Assembly (NCBI GenBank): GCA_964017125.1
Contig: CAXHKU010000905.1
Location: forward strand, 1-64,000
Length of the DNA: 64,000 nt
Direction: 5' to 3'
Origin: Flabesymbios commensalis
Taxonomy: Eukaryota > Annelida > Polychaeta > Terebellida > Flabelligeridae
Shown piece after piece: positions 1 to 14,946 of this stretch; the stretch's first letter is position 1; each line of letters begins with the position of its first letter. The notes under the pieces are model-generated. The model was not told where the DNA came from, did no database searches, and saw nothing but the letters and a program-made list of their open reading frames with translations. Made by a program: the position numbers and the translations under genes.

Positions 1-7
1 AAACGGT

Positions 8-3000
8 TGAGAATTGACGTCTGAATTCACGTCGACATGAATAACTTTTAAAAATAATCAATCAAATTTCACACTGATCTCATAAATAACTTTTGAAGCA
101 CTAAATCAAACTTTGCCAAATTTACAGGGAAGTTGCCGTAATACCAGCCGATGGTGCCTGCAAAATTAGATGGAAAACGGTTGAGAATTGACGTCTGAAT
201 TGACGTCGAAAGGAATAACTTTTACAAATATTCAATCAAATTTCACGTCGAAATGAATAACTTTTACAAAAATTCAATCAAATTTCACACTGATCTCATT
301 AATAACTTTTGAAGTACTAAATCAATCTTTTCCAAATTTACAGGGAAGTTCCCGTAATACCAGCCGATGGTGCCTGCAAAATTACATGGAAAACGGTTGA
401 GAATTGACGTCTGAATTGACGTCGAAATGAATAACTTTTACAAAATATTCAATCAAATTTCACACTGATCTCATTAATAACTTTTGAAGTACTAAATCAA
501 ACTTCGTCATATTTACAGGGAAGTTGCCGTAATACCAGCCGATGGTGCCTGCAAAATTACATGGAAACCGGTTGAGAATTGACGTCTGAATTGACGTCGA
601 AAGGAATAACTTTTACAAAAATTCAATCAAATTTCACACTGATCTCATTAATAACTTTTGAAGTACTAAATCAAACTTTGCCATATTTACAGGGAAGTTG
701 CCGTAATACCAGCCGATGGTGCCTGCAAAATTAGATGGAAAACGATTGAGAATTGACGTCTGAATTGACGTCGAAAGGAATAACTTTTACAAAAATTCAA
801 TCAAATTTCACACTGATCTCATTAATAACTTTTGAAGTACTAAATCAAACTCCGCAAAATTTACAGGGAAGTTGCCGTAATACTAGCCGATTGTGCCTGC
901 AAAATTACATGGAAAACGGTTGAGAATTGACGTCTAAATTGACGTCGAAATGAATAACTTTTACAAATATTCAATCAAATTTCACACTGATCTCATTAAT
1001 AACTTTTGAAGTACTAAATCAAACTTCGCCAAATTTACAGGGAGGTTGCCGTAATACCAGCCGATGGTGTCTGCAAAATTACATGGACACCGGTTGAGAA
1101 TTGACGTCTGAATTGACGTCGAAAGGAATAACTTTTACAAATATTCAATCAAATTTCACACTGATCTCATAAATAACTTTTGAAGTACTAAATCAAACTT
1201 TGCCAAATTTACAGGGAAGTTGCCGTAATAACAGCCGATGGTGCCTGCAAAATTAGATGGAAAACGGTTGAGAATTGTCGTCTGAATTGACGTCGAAAGG
1301 AATAACTTTTACAAATATTCAATCAGATTTCACACTGATCTCATTAATAACTTTTGAAGTACTAAATCAAACTCCGCCAAATTTGCAGGGAAGTTGGCGT
1401 AATACCAGCCGATTGTGCCTGCAAAATTACATGGAAAACGGTTGAGAATTGACGTCTGAATTGACGTCGAAATGAATAACTTTTACAAATATTCAATCAA
1501 ATTTCACACTGATCTCATTAATAACTTTTGAAGTACTAAATCAAACTTCGCCAAATTTACAGGGAAGTTGCCGTAATACCAGCCGATGGTGCCTGCAAAA
1601 TTACATGGAAACCGGTTGAGAATTGACGTCTGAATTGACGTCGAAAGGAATAACTTTTACAAATATTCAATCAAATTTCACACTGATCTCATTAATAACT
1701 TTTGAAGTACTAAATCAAACTCCGCCAAATTTACAGGGAAGTTGCCGTAATACCAGCCGATTGTGCCTGCAAAATTACATGGAAAACGGTTGAGAATTGA
1801 CGTCTGAATTGACGTCGAAAGGAATAACTTTTACAAATATTCAATCAAATTTCACACTAATCTCATTAAAAACTTTGGAAGTACTTAATCAAACTTCGTC
1901 AAATTACCAGGGAAGTTGCCGTAATACCAGCCGATGGTGCCTGCAAATTTACATGGAAAACGGTTGAGAATTGACGTCTGAATTCACGTCGAAATAAATA
2001 ACTTTTACAAATATTCAATCAAATTTCACACTGATCTCATTAATAACTTTTGAAGTACTAAATTAAACTTCGCCAAATTTACCGGGAAGTTGCCATAATA
2101 CCAGCCGATGGTGCCTGCAAAATTACATGGAAAACGGTTGAGAATTGACGTCTGAATTCACGTCGAAAGGAATAACTTTTACAAATATTTAATCAAATTT
2201 CACACTAATCTCATTATTAACTTTTGAAGTACTTAATCAAACTTCGTCAAATTACCAGGGAAGTTGCCGTAATACCAGCCGATGGTGCTTGCAAATTTAC
2301 ATGGAAAACGGTTGAGAATTTACGTCTGAATTCACGTCGACATGAATAACTTTTAAAAATAATCAATCAAATTTCACACTGATCTCATAAATAACTTTTG
2401 AAGCATTAAATCAAAACTTTGCCAAAATTACAGGGAAGTTGCCGTAATACCAGCCGATGGTGCCTGCAAAATTAGATGGAAAACGGTTGAGAATTGACGT
2501 CTGAATTGACGTCGAAAGGAATAACTTTTACAAATATTCAATTAAATTTCACACTGATCTCATTAATAACTTTTTGAAGTACTAAATCAAACTTTGCCAA
2601 AATTACAGGGAAGTTGCCGTAATACCAGCCGATGGTGCCTGCAAAATTAGATGGAAAACGGTTGAGAATTGACGTCTGAATTGACGTCGAAAGGAATAAC
2701 TTTTACAAATATTCAATCAAATTTCACACTGATCTCATTAATAACTTTTAAAGTACTAAATCAAACTCCGCCAAATTTACACGGAAGTTGCCGTAATACT
2801 GGCCGATTGTGCCTGCAAAATTACATGGAAAACGGTTGAGAATTGACGTCTAAATTGACGTCGAAATGAATAACTTTTACAAATATTCAATCAAATTTCA
2901 CACTGATCTCATTAATAACTTTTGAAGTACTAAATCAAACTTCGCCAAATTTACAGGGAAGTTGCCGTAATACCAGCCGATGGTGCCTGCAAAATTACAT

Positions 3001-3358
3001 GGACACCGGTTGAGAATTGACGTCTAAATTGACGTCGAAATGAATAACTTTTACAAATATTCAATCAAATTTCACACTGATCTCATTAATAACTTTTGAA
3101 GTACTAAATCAAACTTCGCCATATTTACAGGGAAGTTGCCGTAATACCAGCCGATGGTGCCTGCAAAATTACATGGAAACCGGTTGAGAATTGACGTCTG
3201 AATTGACGTCGAAAGGAATAACTTTTAAAAATATTCAATCAAATTTCACACTAATCTCATTAATAACTTTTGAAGTACTTCATCAAACTTCGTCAAATTA
3301 CCAGGGAAGTTGCCGTAATACCAGCCGATGGTGCTTGCAAATTTACATAGAAAACGGT
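8..3358. repeat. Higher-order block L1, 19 monomers (3351 bp)
   Basis: Three left-hand blocks share the same landmark order: a GAATTCACGTCGACATG monomer, then a 216-bp monomer, then later a GAGAATTTACGTCTG monomer. Block L1 runs from monomer start 8 to the equivalent start at 3359. Its length fits 19 monomers with one 216-bp form, plus about 3 bp of indels. The characteristic ATTACCAGGGAAG variant appears near 1900 and 2250. Confidence 0.8.
182..397. repeat. 216-bp long monomer form (example)
   Basis: Between monomer starts 182 and 398 the period is 216 bp instead of 174. The extra 42 bp is a tandem duplication of the GTCGAAAGGAATAACTTTT to CAATCAAATTTCAC segment inside the monomer. The same form recurs once per left block (near 3580, 6580, 9230) and two or three times per right block (for example near 11700, 11940, 13530, 13770, 14320). 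It is therefore an old, stably inherited variant that works as a block marker. Confidence 0.9.
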
Positions 3359-6358
3359 TGAGAATTGACGTCTGAATTCACGTCGACATGAATAACTTTT
3401 AAAAATAATCAATCAAATTTCACACTGATCTCATAAATAACTTTTGAAGCACTAACCCAAACTTTGCCAAATTTACAGGGAAGCTGCCGTAATACCAGCC
3501 GATGGTGCCTGCAAAATTAGATGGAAAACGGTTGAGAATTGACGTCTGAATTGACGTCGAAAGGAATAACTTTTACAAATATTCAATCAAATTTCACGTC
3601 GAAATGAATAACTTTTACAAAAATTCAATCAAATTTCACACTGATCTCATTATTAACTTTTGAAGTACTAAATCAAACTTTTCCAAATTTACAGGGAAGT
3701 TCCCGTAATACCAGCCGATGGTGCCTGCAAAATTACATAGAAAACGGTTGAGAATTGACGTCTGAATTGACGTCGAAATGAATAACTTTTACAAATATTC
3801 AATCAAATTTCAAACTGATCTCATTATTAACTTTTGAAGTACTAAATCAAACTTCGCCAAATTTACAGGGAAGTTGCCGTAATACCAGCCGATGGTGCCT
3901 GCAAAATTAGATGGAAAACGGTTGAGAATTGACGTCTGAATTGACGTCGAAAGGAATAACTTTTACAAATATTCAATCAAATTTCACACTGATCTCATTA
4001 ATAACTTTTGAAGTACAAAATCAAACTCCGCCAAATTTACAGGGAAAATGCTGTAATACTAGCCGATTGTGCCTGCAAAATTACATGGAAAACGGTTGAG
4101 AATTGACGTCTAAATTGACGTCGAAATGAATAACTTTTACAAATATTCAATCAAATTTCACACTGATCTCATTAATAACTTTTGAAGTACTAAATCAAAC
4201 TTCGCCAAATTTACAGGGAAGTTGCCGTAATACCAGCCGATGGTGCCTGCAAAGTTACATGGACACCGGTTGAGAATTGACGTCTGAATTGACGTCGAAA
4301 GGAATAACTTTTACAAATATTCAATTAAATTTCACACTGATCTCATTAATAACTTTTGAAGTACTAAATCAAACTTTGCCAAATTTACAGGGAAGTTGCC
4401 GTAATACCAGCCGATGGTGCCTGCAAAATTAGATGGAAAACGGTTGAGAATTGACGTCTGAATTGACGTCGAAAGGAATAACTTTTACAAATATTCAATT
4501 AAATTTCACACTGATCTCATTAATAACTTTTGAAGTACTAAATCAAACTCCGCCAAATTTACAGGGAGGTTGCCGTAATACCAGCCGATTGTGCCTGCAA
4601 AATTACATGGAAATCGGTTGAGAATTGACGTCTGAATTGACGTCGAAATGAATAACTTTTACAAATATTCAATCAAATTTCACACTGATCTCATAAATAA
4701 CTTTTGAAGTACTAAATCAAACTTTGCCAAATTTACAAGGAAGTTGCCGTAATACCAGCCGATGGTGCCTGCAAAATTAGATGGAAAACGGTTGAGAATT
4801 GACGTCTGAATTGACGTCGAAAGGAATAACTTTTACAAATATTCAATCAAATTTCACACTGATCTCATTAATAACTTTTGAAGTACCAAATCAAACTCCG
4901 CCAAATTTACAGGGAAGTTGCCGTAATACCAGCCGATTGTGCCTGCAAAATTACATGGAAAACGGTTGAGAATTGACGTCTGAATTCACGTCGAAATGAA
5001 TAACTTTTACAAATATTCAATCAAATTTCACACTAATCTCATTAATAACTTTTGAAGTACTTAATCAAACTTCGTCAAATTACCAGGGAAGTTGCCGTAA
5101 TACCAGCCGATGGTGCCTGCAAATTTACATGGAAAACGGTTGAGAATTGACGTCTGAATTCACGTCGAAATAAATAACTTTTACAAATATTCAATCAAAT
5201 TTCACACTGATCTCATTAATAACTTTTGAAGTACTAAATTAAACTTCGCCAAATTTACCGGGAAGTTGCCATAATACCAGCCGATGGTGCCTGCAAAATT
5301 ACATGGAAAACGGTTGAGAATTGACGTCTGAATTCACGTCGAAAGGAATAACTTTTAAAAATATTTAATCAAATTTCACACTAATCTCATTAATAACTTT
5401 TGAAGTACTTAATCAAACTTCGTCAAATTACCAAGGAAGTTGCCGTAATACCAGCCGATGGTGCTTGCAAATTTACATGGAAAACGGTTGAGAATTTACG
5501 TCTGAATTCACGTCGACATGAATAACTTTTAAAAATAATCAATCAAATTTCACACTGATCTCATAAATAACTTTTGAAGCATTAAATCAAACTTTGCCAA
5601 AATTACAGGGAAGTTGCCGTAATACCAGCCGATGGTGCCTGCAAAATTAGATGGAAAACGGTTGAGAATTGACGTCTGAATTGACGTCGAAAGGAATAAC
5701 TTTTACAAATATTCAATCAAATTTCACACTGATCTCATTAATAACTTTTAAAGTACTAAATCAAACTCCGCCAAATTTACACGGAAGTTGCCGTAATACT
5801 GGGCGATTGTGCCTGCAAAATTACATGGAAAACGGTTGAGAATTCACGTCTAAATTGACGTCGAAATGAATAACTTTTACAAATATTCAATCAAATTTCA
5901 CACTGATCTCATTAATAACTTTTGAAGTACTAAATCAAACTTCGCCAAATTTACAGGGAAGTTGTCGTAATACCAGCCGATGGTGCCTGCAAAATTACAT
6001 GGACACCGGTTGAGAATTGACGTCTAAATTGACGTCGAAATGAATAACTTTTACAAATATTCAATCAAATTTCACACTGATCTCATTAATAACTTTTGAA
6101 GTACTAAATCAAACTTCGCCATATTTACAGGGAAGTTGCCGTAATACCAGCCGATGGTGCCTGCAAAATTACATGGAAACCGGTTGAGAATTGACGTCTG
6201 AATTGACGTCGAAAGGAATAACTTTTAAAAATATTCAATCAAATTTCACACTAATCTCATTAATAACTTTTGAAGTACTTAATCAAACTTCGTCAAATTA
6301 CCAGGGAAGTTGCCGTAATACCAGCCGATGGTGCTTGCAAATTTACATAGAAAACGAT
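3359..6358. repeat. Higher-order block L2, 17 monomers (3000 bp)
   Basis: This block starts with the diagnostic CACTAACCCAAAC variant (3450). The next block starts with the same variant exactly 3000 bp later (6450). For much of its length it is nearly identical base for base to the sequence 3000 bp downstream. The length equals 16 monomers of 174 bp plus one of 216 bp. A small local difference around 4045-4055 distinguishes the copies. Confidence 0.88.
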
Positions 6359-9010
6359 TGAGAATTGACGTCTGAATTCACGTCGACATGAATAACTTTT
6401 AAAAATAATCAATCAAATTTCACACTGATCTCATAAATAACTTTTGAAGCACTAACCCAAACTTTGCCAAATTTACAGGGAAGCTGCCGTAATACCAGCC
6501 GATGGTGCCTGCAAAATTAGATGGAAAACAGTTGAGAATTGACGTCTGAATTGACGTCGAAAGGAATAACTTTTACAAATATTCAATCAAATTTCACGTC
6601 GAAATGAATAACTTTTACAAAAATTCAATCAAATTTCACACTGATCTCATTAATAACTTTTGAAGTACTAAATCAAACTTTTCCAAATTTACAGGGAAGT
6701 TCCCGTAATACCAGCCGATGGTGCCTGCAAAATTACATAGAAAACGGTTGAGAATTGACGTCTGAATTGACGTCGAAATGAATAACTTTTACAAATATTC
6801 AATCAAATTTCACACTGATCTCATTATTAACTTTTGAAGTACTAAATCAAACTTCGCCAAATTTACAGGGAAGTTGCCGTAATACCAGCCGATGGTGCCT
6901 GCAAAATTAGATGGAAAACGGTTGAGAATTGACGTCTGAATTGACGTCGAAAGGAATAACTTTTACAAATATTCAATCAAATTTCACACTGATCTCATTA
7001 ATAACTTTTGAAGTACAAAATCAAACTCCGCCAAATTTACAGGGAAGTTGCCGTAATACTAGCCGATTGTGCCTGCAAAATTACATGGAAAACGGTTGAG
7101 AATTGACGTCTAAATTGACGTCGAAATGAATAACTTTTACAAATATTCAATCAAATTTCACACTGATCTCATTAATAACTTTTGAAGTACTAAATCAAAC
7201 TTCGCCAAATTTACAGGGAAGTTGCCGTAATACCAGCCGATGGTGCCTGCAAAATTACATGGACACCGGTTGAGAATTGACGTCTGAATTGACGTCGAAA
7301 GGAATAACTTTTACAAATATTCAATCAAATTTCACACTGATCTCATAAATAACTTTTGAAGTACTAAATCAAACTTTGCCAAATTTACAGGGAAGTTGCC
7401 GTAATAACAGCCGATTGTGCCTGCAAAATTACATGGAAAACGGTTGAGAATTGACGTCTGAATTCACGTCGAAATGAATAACTTTTACAAATATTCAATC
7501 AAATTTCACACTAATCTCATTAATAACTTTTGAAGTACTTAATCAAACTTCGTCAAATTACCAGGGAAGTTGCCGTAATACCAGCCGATGGTGCCTGCAA
7601 ATTTACATGGAAAACGGTTGAGAATTGACGTCTGAATTCACGTCGAACTAAATAACTTTTACAAATATTCAATCAAATTTCACACTGATCTCATTAATAA
7701 CTTTTGAAGTACTAAATTAAACTTCGCCAAATTTACCGGGAAGTTGCCATAATACCAGCCGATGGTGCCTGCAAAACTACATGGAAAACGGTTGAGAATT
7801 GACGTCTGAATTCACGTCGAAAGGAATAACTTTTAAAAATATTTAATCAAATTTCACACTAATCTCATTAATAACTTTTGAAGTACTTAATCAAACTTCG
7901 TCAAATTACCAGGGAAGTTGCCGTAATACCAGCCGATGGTGCTTGCAAATTTACATGGAAAACGGTTGAGAATTTACGTCTGAATTCACGTCGACATGAA
8001 TAACTTTTAAAAATAATCAATCAAATTTCACACTGATCTCATAAATAACTTTTGAAGCATTAAATCAAACTTTGCCAAAATTACAGGGAAGTTGCCGTAA
8101 TACCAGCCGATGGTGCCTGCAAAATTAGATGGAAAACGGTTGAGAATTGACGTCTGAATTGACGTCGAAAGGAATAACTTTTACAAATATTCAATTAAAT
8201 TTCACACTGATCTCATTAATAACTTTTGAAGTACTAAATCAAACTTTGCCAAAATTACAGGGAAGTTGCCGTAATACCAGCCGATGGTGCCTGCAAAATT
8301 AGATGGAAAACGGTTGAGAATTGACGTCTGAATTGACGTCGAAAGGAATAACTTTTACAAATATTCAATCAAATTTCACACTGATCTCATTAATAACTTT
8401 TAAAGTACTAAATCAAACTCCGCCAAATTTACACGGAAGTTGCCGTAATACTGGCCGATTGTGCCTGCAAAATTACATGGAAAACGGTTGAGAATTGACG
8501 TCTAAATTGACGTCGAAATGAATAACTTTTACAAATATTCAATCAAATTTCACACTGATCTCATTAATAACTTTTGAAGTACTAAATCAAACTTCGCCAA
8601 ATTTACAGGGAAGTTGCCGTAATACCAGCCGATGGTGCCTGCAAAATTACATGGACACCGGTTGAGAATTGACGTCTAAATTGACGTCGAAATGAATAAC
8701 TTTTACAAATATTCAATCAAATTTCACACTGATCTCATTAATAACTTTTGAAGTACTAAATCAAACTTCGCCATATTTACAGGGAAGTTGCCGTAATACC
8801 AGCCGATGGTGCCTGCAAAATTACATGGAAACCGGTTGAGAATTGACGTCTGAATTGACGTCGAAAGGAATAACTTTTAAAAATATTCAATCAAATTTCA
8901 CACTAATCTCATTAATAACTTTTGAAGTACTTAATCAAACTTCGTCAAATTACCAGGGAAGTTGCCGTAATACCAGCCGATGGTGCTTGCAAATTTACAT
9001 AGAAAACGAT
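6359..9010. repeat. Higher-order block L3, 15 monomers (2652 bp)
   Basis: This is the third copy of the left-hand block, bounded by the CACTAACCCAAAC marker at 6450 and 9102. Its length equals 14 monomers of 174 bp plus one of 216 bp. The TTTACGTCTG-marked monomer to block-end distance is 6, 5 and 6 monomers in the three copies, so blocks differ by gain or loss of whole monomers. Confidence 0.85.
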
Positions 9011-12000
9011 TGAGAATTGACGTCTGAATTCACGTCGACATGAATAACTTTTAAAAATAATCAATCAAATTTCACACTGATCTCATAAATAACTTTTGAT
9101 GCACTAACCCAAACTTTGCCAAATTTACAGGGAAGCTGCCGTAATACCAGCCGATGGTGCCTGCAAAATTAGATGGAAAACAGTTGAGAATTGACGTCTG
9201 AATTGACGTCGAAAGGAATAACTTTTACAAATATTCAATCAAATTTCACGTCGAAATGAATAACTTTTACAAAAATTCAATCAAATTTCACACTGATCTC
9301 ATTAATAACTTTTGAAGTACTAAATCAAACTTTTCCAAATTTACAGGGAAGTTCCCGTAATACCAGCCGATGGTGCCTGCAAAATTACATAGAAAACGGT
9401 TGAGAATTGACGTCTGAATTGACGTCGAAATGAATAACTTTTACAAATATTCAATCAAATTTCACACTGATCTCATTATTAACTTTTGAAGTACTAAATC
9501 AAACTTCGCCAAATTTACAGGGAAGTTGCCGTAATACCAGCCGATGGTGCCTGCAAAATTAGATGGAAAACGGTTGAGAATTGACGTCTGAATTGACGTC
9601 GAAAGGAATAACTTTTACAAATATTCAATCAAATTTCACACTGATCTCATTAATAACTTTTGAATTACAACATCAAACTCCGCCAAATTTACAGGGAAGT
9701 TGCCGTAATACTAGCCGGTTGTGCCTGCAAAATTACATGGAAAACGGTTGAGAATTGACGTCTAAATTGACGTCGAAATGAATAACTTTTACAAATATTC
9801 AATCAAATTTCACACTGATCTCATTAATAACTTTTGAAGTACTAAATCAAACTTCGCCAAATTTACAGGGAAGTTGCCGTAATACCAGCCGATGGTGCCT
9901 GCAAAATTACATGGACACCGGTTGAGAATTGACGTCTGAATTGACGTCGAAAGGAATAACTTTTACAAATATTCAATCAAATTTCACACTGATCTCATAA
10001 ATAACTTTTGAAGTGCTAAATCAAACTTTGCCAAATTTACAGGGAAGTTGCCGTAATAACAGCCGATGGTGCCTGCAAAATAACATGGAAAACGGTTGAG
10101 AATTGTCGTCTGAATTGACGTCGAAAGGAATAACTTTTACAAATATTCAATCAAATTTCACACTGATCTCATTAATAACTTTTGAAGTACTAAATCAAAA
10201 TCCGCCAAATTTACAGGGAAGTTGGCGTGATACCAGCCGATGGTGCCTGCAAAATTAGATGGAAAACGGTTGAGAATTGACGTCTGAATTGACGTCGAAA
10301 GGAATAACTTTTACAAATATTCAATCAAATTTCACACTGATCGCATTAATAACTTTTGAAGTACTAAATCAAACTCCGCCAAATTTACAGGGAAGTTGCC
10401 GTAATACCAGCCGATTGTGCCTGCAAAATTACATGGAAAACCGGTTGAGAATTGACGTCTGAATTGACGTCGAAATGAATAACTTTTACAAATATTCAAT
10501 CAAATTTCACACTGATCTCATTAATAACTTTTGAAGTACTAAATCAAACTTCGCCAAATTTACAGGGAAGTTGCCGTAATACCAGCCGATGGTGCCTGCA
10601 AAATTACATGGACACCGGTTTAGAATTGACGTCTGAATTGACGTCGAAAGGAATAACTTTTACAAATATTCAATCAAATTTCACACTGATCTCATAAATA
10701 ACTTTTGAAGTACTAAATCAAACTTTGCCAAATTTACAGGGAAGTTGCCGTAATAACAGCCGATGGTGCCTGCAAAATTACATGGAAAACGGTTGAGAAT
10801 TGTCGTCTGAATTGACGTCGAAAGGAATAACTTTTACAAATATTCAATCAAATTTCACACTGATCTCATTAATAACTTTTGAAGTACTAAATCAAACTCC
10901 GGTAAATTTACAGGGAAGTTGGCGTAATACCAGCCGATTGTGCCTGCAAAATTACATGGAAAACGATTGAGAATTGACGTCTGAATTGACGTCGAAATGA
11001 ATAACTTTTACAAATATTCAATCAAATTTCACACTGATCTCATAAATAACTTTTGAAGTACTGAATCAAACTTCGCCAAATTTACAGGGAAGTTGCCGTA
11101 ATACCAGCCGATGGTGCCTGCAAAATTACATGGAAACCGGTTGAGAATTGACGTCTGAATTGACGTCGAAAGGAATAACTTTTACAAATATTCAATCAAA
11201 TTTCACACTGATCTCATTAATAACTTTTTAAGTACTGAATCAAACTCCGCCAAATTTACAGGGAAGTTGCCGTAATACCAGCCGATGGTGCCTGCAAAAT
11301 TACATGGAAAACGGTTAAGAATTGACGTCTGAATTCACGTCGAAATGAATAACTTTTAAAAATATTCAATCAAATTTCACACTAATCTCATTAATAACTT
11401 TTGAAGTACTTAATCAAACTTCGTCAAATTAACTGGGAAGTTGCCGTAATACCAGCAGATGGTGACTGCAAATTTACATGGAAAACGGTTGAGAATTGAC
11501 GTCTGAATTCACGTCGACATGAATAACTTTTAAAAATAATCAATCAAATTTAACACTGATCTCATTAATAACTTTTGAAGTACTCAATCAAACTTTGCCA
11601 AATTTGAAGGGAAGTTGCCGTAATACCAGCCGATGGTGCCTGCAAAATTAGATGGAAAACGGTTGAGAATTGACGTCTGAATTGACGTCGAAAGGAATAA
11701 CTTTTACAAATATTCAATCAAATTTCACGTCGAAATGAATAACTTTTACAAATATTCAATCAAATTTCACACTGCTCTCATAATTAACTTTTGAAGCACT
11801 AAATCAAACTTTGCCAAATTTACAGGGAAGTTGCCGTAATACCAGCCGATGGTGCCTGCAAAATTACATGGACAACAGTTGAGAATTGACGTCTGAATTG
11901 ACGTCGAAATGAATAACTTTTACAAATATTCAATCAAATTTCACGTCGAAATGAATAACTTTTCCAAATATTCAATCAAATTTCACACTGATCTCATTAA

Positions 12001-14110
12001 TAACTTTTGAAGTACTAAATCAAACTTTTCCAAATTTACAGGGAAGTTCCCGTAATACCAGCCGATGGTGCCTGCAAAATTACATGGAAAACGGTTGAGA
12101 ATTGACGTCTGAATTGACGTCGAAATGAATAACTTTTACAAATATTCAATCAAATTTCACACTTATCTCATTAATAACTTTTGAAGTACTAAATCAAACT
12201 TCGCCAAATTTACAGGGAAGTTGCCGTAATACCAGCCGATGGTGCCTGCAAAATTAGATGGAAAACGGTTGAGAATTGACGTCTGAATTGACGTCGAAAG
12301 GAATAACTTTTACAAATATTCAATCAAATTTCACATTGATATCATTAATAACTTTTGAAGTACTAAATCAAACTCCGCCAAATTTACAGGGAAGTTGCCG
12401 TAATACCAGCCGATGGTGCCTGCAAAATTACATGGACACCGGTTTAGAATTGACGTCTGAATTGACGTCGAAAGGAATAACTTTTACAAATATTCAATCA
12501 AATTTCACACTGATCTCATAAATAACTTTTGAAGTACTAAATCAAACTTTGCCAAATTTACAGGGAAGTTGCCGTAATAACAGCCGATGGTGCCTGCAAA
12601 ATTAGATGGAAAACGGTTGAGAATTGTCGTCTGAATTGACGTCGAAAGGAATAACTTTTACAAATATTCAATCAAATTTCACACTGATCTCATTAATAAC
12701 TTTTGAAGTACTAAATCAAACTCCGGTAAATTTACAGGGAAGTTGGCGTAATACCAGCCGATTGTGCCTGCAAAATTACATGGAAAACGATTGAGAATTG
12801 ACGTCTGAATTGACGTCGAAATGAATAACTTTTACAAATATTCAATCAAATTTCACACTGATCTCATAAATAACTTTTGAAGTACTGAATCAAACTTCGC
12901 CAAATTTACAGGGAAGTTGCCGTAATACCAGCCGATGGTGCCTGCAAAATTACATGGAAACCGGTTGAGAATTGACGTCTGAATTGACGTCGAAAGGAAT
13001 AACTTTTACAAATATTCAATCAAATTTCACACTGATCTCATTAATAACTTTTTAAGTACTGAATCAAACTCCGCCAAATTTACAGGGAAGTTGCCGTAAT
13101 ACCAGCCGATGGTGCCTGCAAAATTACATGGAAAACGGTTAAGAATTGACGTCTGAATTCACGTCGAAATGAATAACTTTTAAAAATATTCAATCAAATT
13201 TCACACTAATCTCATTAATAACTTTTGAAGTACTTAATCAAACTTCGTCAAATTAACTGGGAAGTTGCCGTAATACCAGCAGATGGTGACTGCAAATTTA
13301 CATGGAAAACGGTTGAGAATTGACGTCTGAATTCACGTCGACATGAATAACTTTTAAAAATAATCAATCAAATTTAACACTGATCTCATTAATAACTTTT
13401 GAAGTACTCAATCAAACTTTGCCAAATTTGAAGGGAAGTTGCCGTAATACCAGCCGATGGTGCCTGCAAAATTAGATGGAAAACGGTTGAGAATTGACGT
13501 CTGAATTGACGTCGAAAGGAATAACTTTTACAAATATTCAATCAAATTTCACGTCGAAATGAATAACTTTTACAAATATTCAATCAAATTTCACACTGCT
13601 CTCATAATTAACTTTTGAAGCACTAAATCAAACTTTGCCAAATTTACAGGGAAGTTGCCGTAATACCAGCCGATGGTGCCTGCAAAATTACATGGACAAC
13701 AGTTGAGAATTGACGTCTGAATTGACGTCGAAATGAATAACTTTTACAAATATTCAATCAAATTTCACGTCGAAATGAATAACTTTTCCAAATATTCAAT
13801 CAAATTTCACACTGATCTCATTAATAACTTTTGAAGTACTAAATCAAACTTTTCCAAATTTACAGGGAAGTTCCCGTAATACCAGCCGATGGTGCCTGCA
13901 AAATTACATGGAAAACGGTTGAGAATTGACGTCTGAATTGACGTCGAAATGAATAACTTTTACAAATATTCAATCAAATTTCACACTTATCTCATTAATA
14001 ACTTTTGAAGTACTAAATCAAACTTCGCCAAATTTACAGGGAAGTTGCCGTAATACCAGCCGATGGTGCCTGCAAAATTAGATGGAAAACGGTTGAGAAT
14101 TGACGTCTGA

Positions 14111-14120
14111 ATTGCACGAA
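14111..14120. repeat. Two-base deletion marker shared by adjacent blocks
   Basis: GAATTGACGTCGAAAGG is shortened to GAATTGCACGAAAGG here and again at 16063, exactly 1952 bp on. This shows that the two right-hand blocks are copies of one another. The next block to the right lacks the monomer altogether. Confidence 0.85.
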
Positions 14121-14699
14121 AGGAATAACTTTTACAAATATTCAATCAAATTTCACATTGATATCATTAATAACTTTTGAAGTACTAAATCAAACTCCGC
14201 CAAATTTACAGGGAAGTTGCCGTAATAGCAGCCGATTGTGCCTGCAAAATTACATGGAAAACGGTTGAGAATTGACGTCTGAATTGACGTCGAAATGAAT
14301 AACTTTTACAAATATTCAATCAAATTTCACGTCGAAATGAATAACTTTTCCAAATATTCAATCAAATTTCACACTGATCTCATAAATAACTTTTGAAGTA
14401 CTAAATCAAACTTTTCCAAATTTACAGGGAAGTTCCCGTAATACCATCCGATGGTGCCTGCAAAATTACATGGAAAACGGTTGAGAATTGACGTCTGAAT
14501 TGACGTCGAAATGAATAACTTTTACAAATATTCAATCAAATTTCACACTGATCTCATTAATAACTTTTGAAGTACTAAATCAAACTTCGCCAAATTTACA
14601 GGGAAGTTGCCGTAATACCAGCCGATTGTGTCTACAAAATTACATGGAAAACGGTTGTGAATTGACGTCTGAATTGACGTCGAAATGAATAACTTTTAC

Positions 14700-14946
14700 A
14701 AATATTCAATCAAATTTCACACTGATCTCATTAATAAATTTTGAAGTACTAAATCAAACTTCGCCAAATTTACAGGGAAGTTGCCGTAATACCAGCCGAT
14801 GGTGCCTGCAAAATCTCATAAATAACTTTTGAAGTACTAAATCAAACTTTGCCAAATTTACAGGGAAGTTGCCGTAATACCAGCCGATGGTGCCTGCAAA
14901 ATTAGATGGAAAACGGTTGAGAATTGACGTCTGAATTGACGTCGAA
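14700..14946. repeat. Truncated satellite monomer (86-bp deletion scar)
   Basis: At about 14814 the monomer jumps from GATGGTGCCTGCAAAA directly to TCTCATAAATAACTTTTG. It omits the GGTTGAG...TTTCACACTGA part found at the matching place in the next block (about 16763-16850). The spacing of flanking block markers (1952 bp instead of the expected 2038-2040) gives an 86-bp loss. It is the only large intra-monomer deletion I found in the array. Confidence 0.85.

Noticed and set aside
10277-12521. Short frames of the satellite (10277-10462, 12276-12521)
   Set aside because: They are in-register readings of one or two 174-bp monomers that happen to lack the usual stops. Neighbouring monomers are not open.
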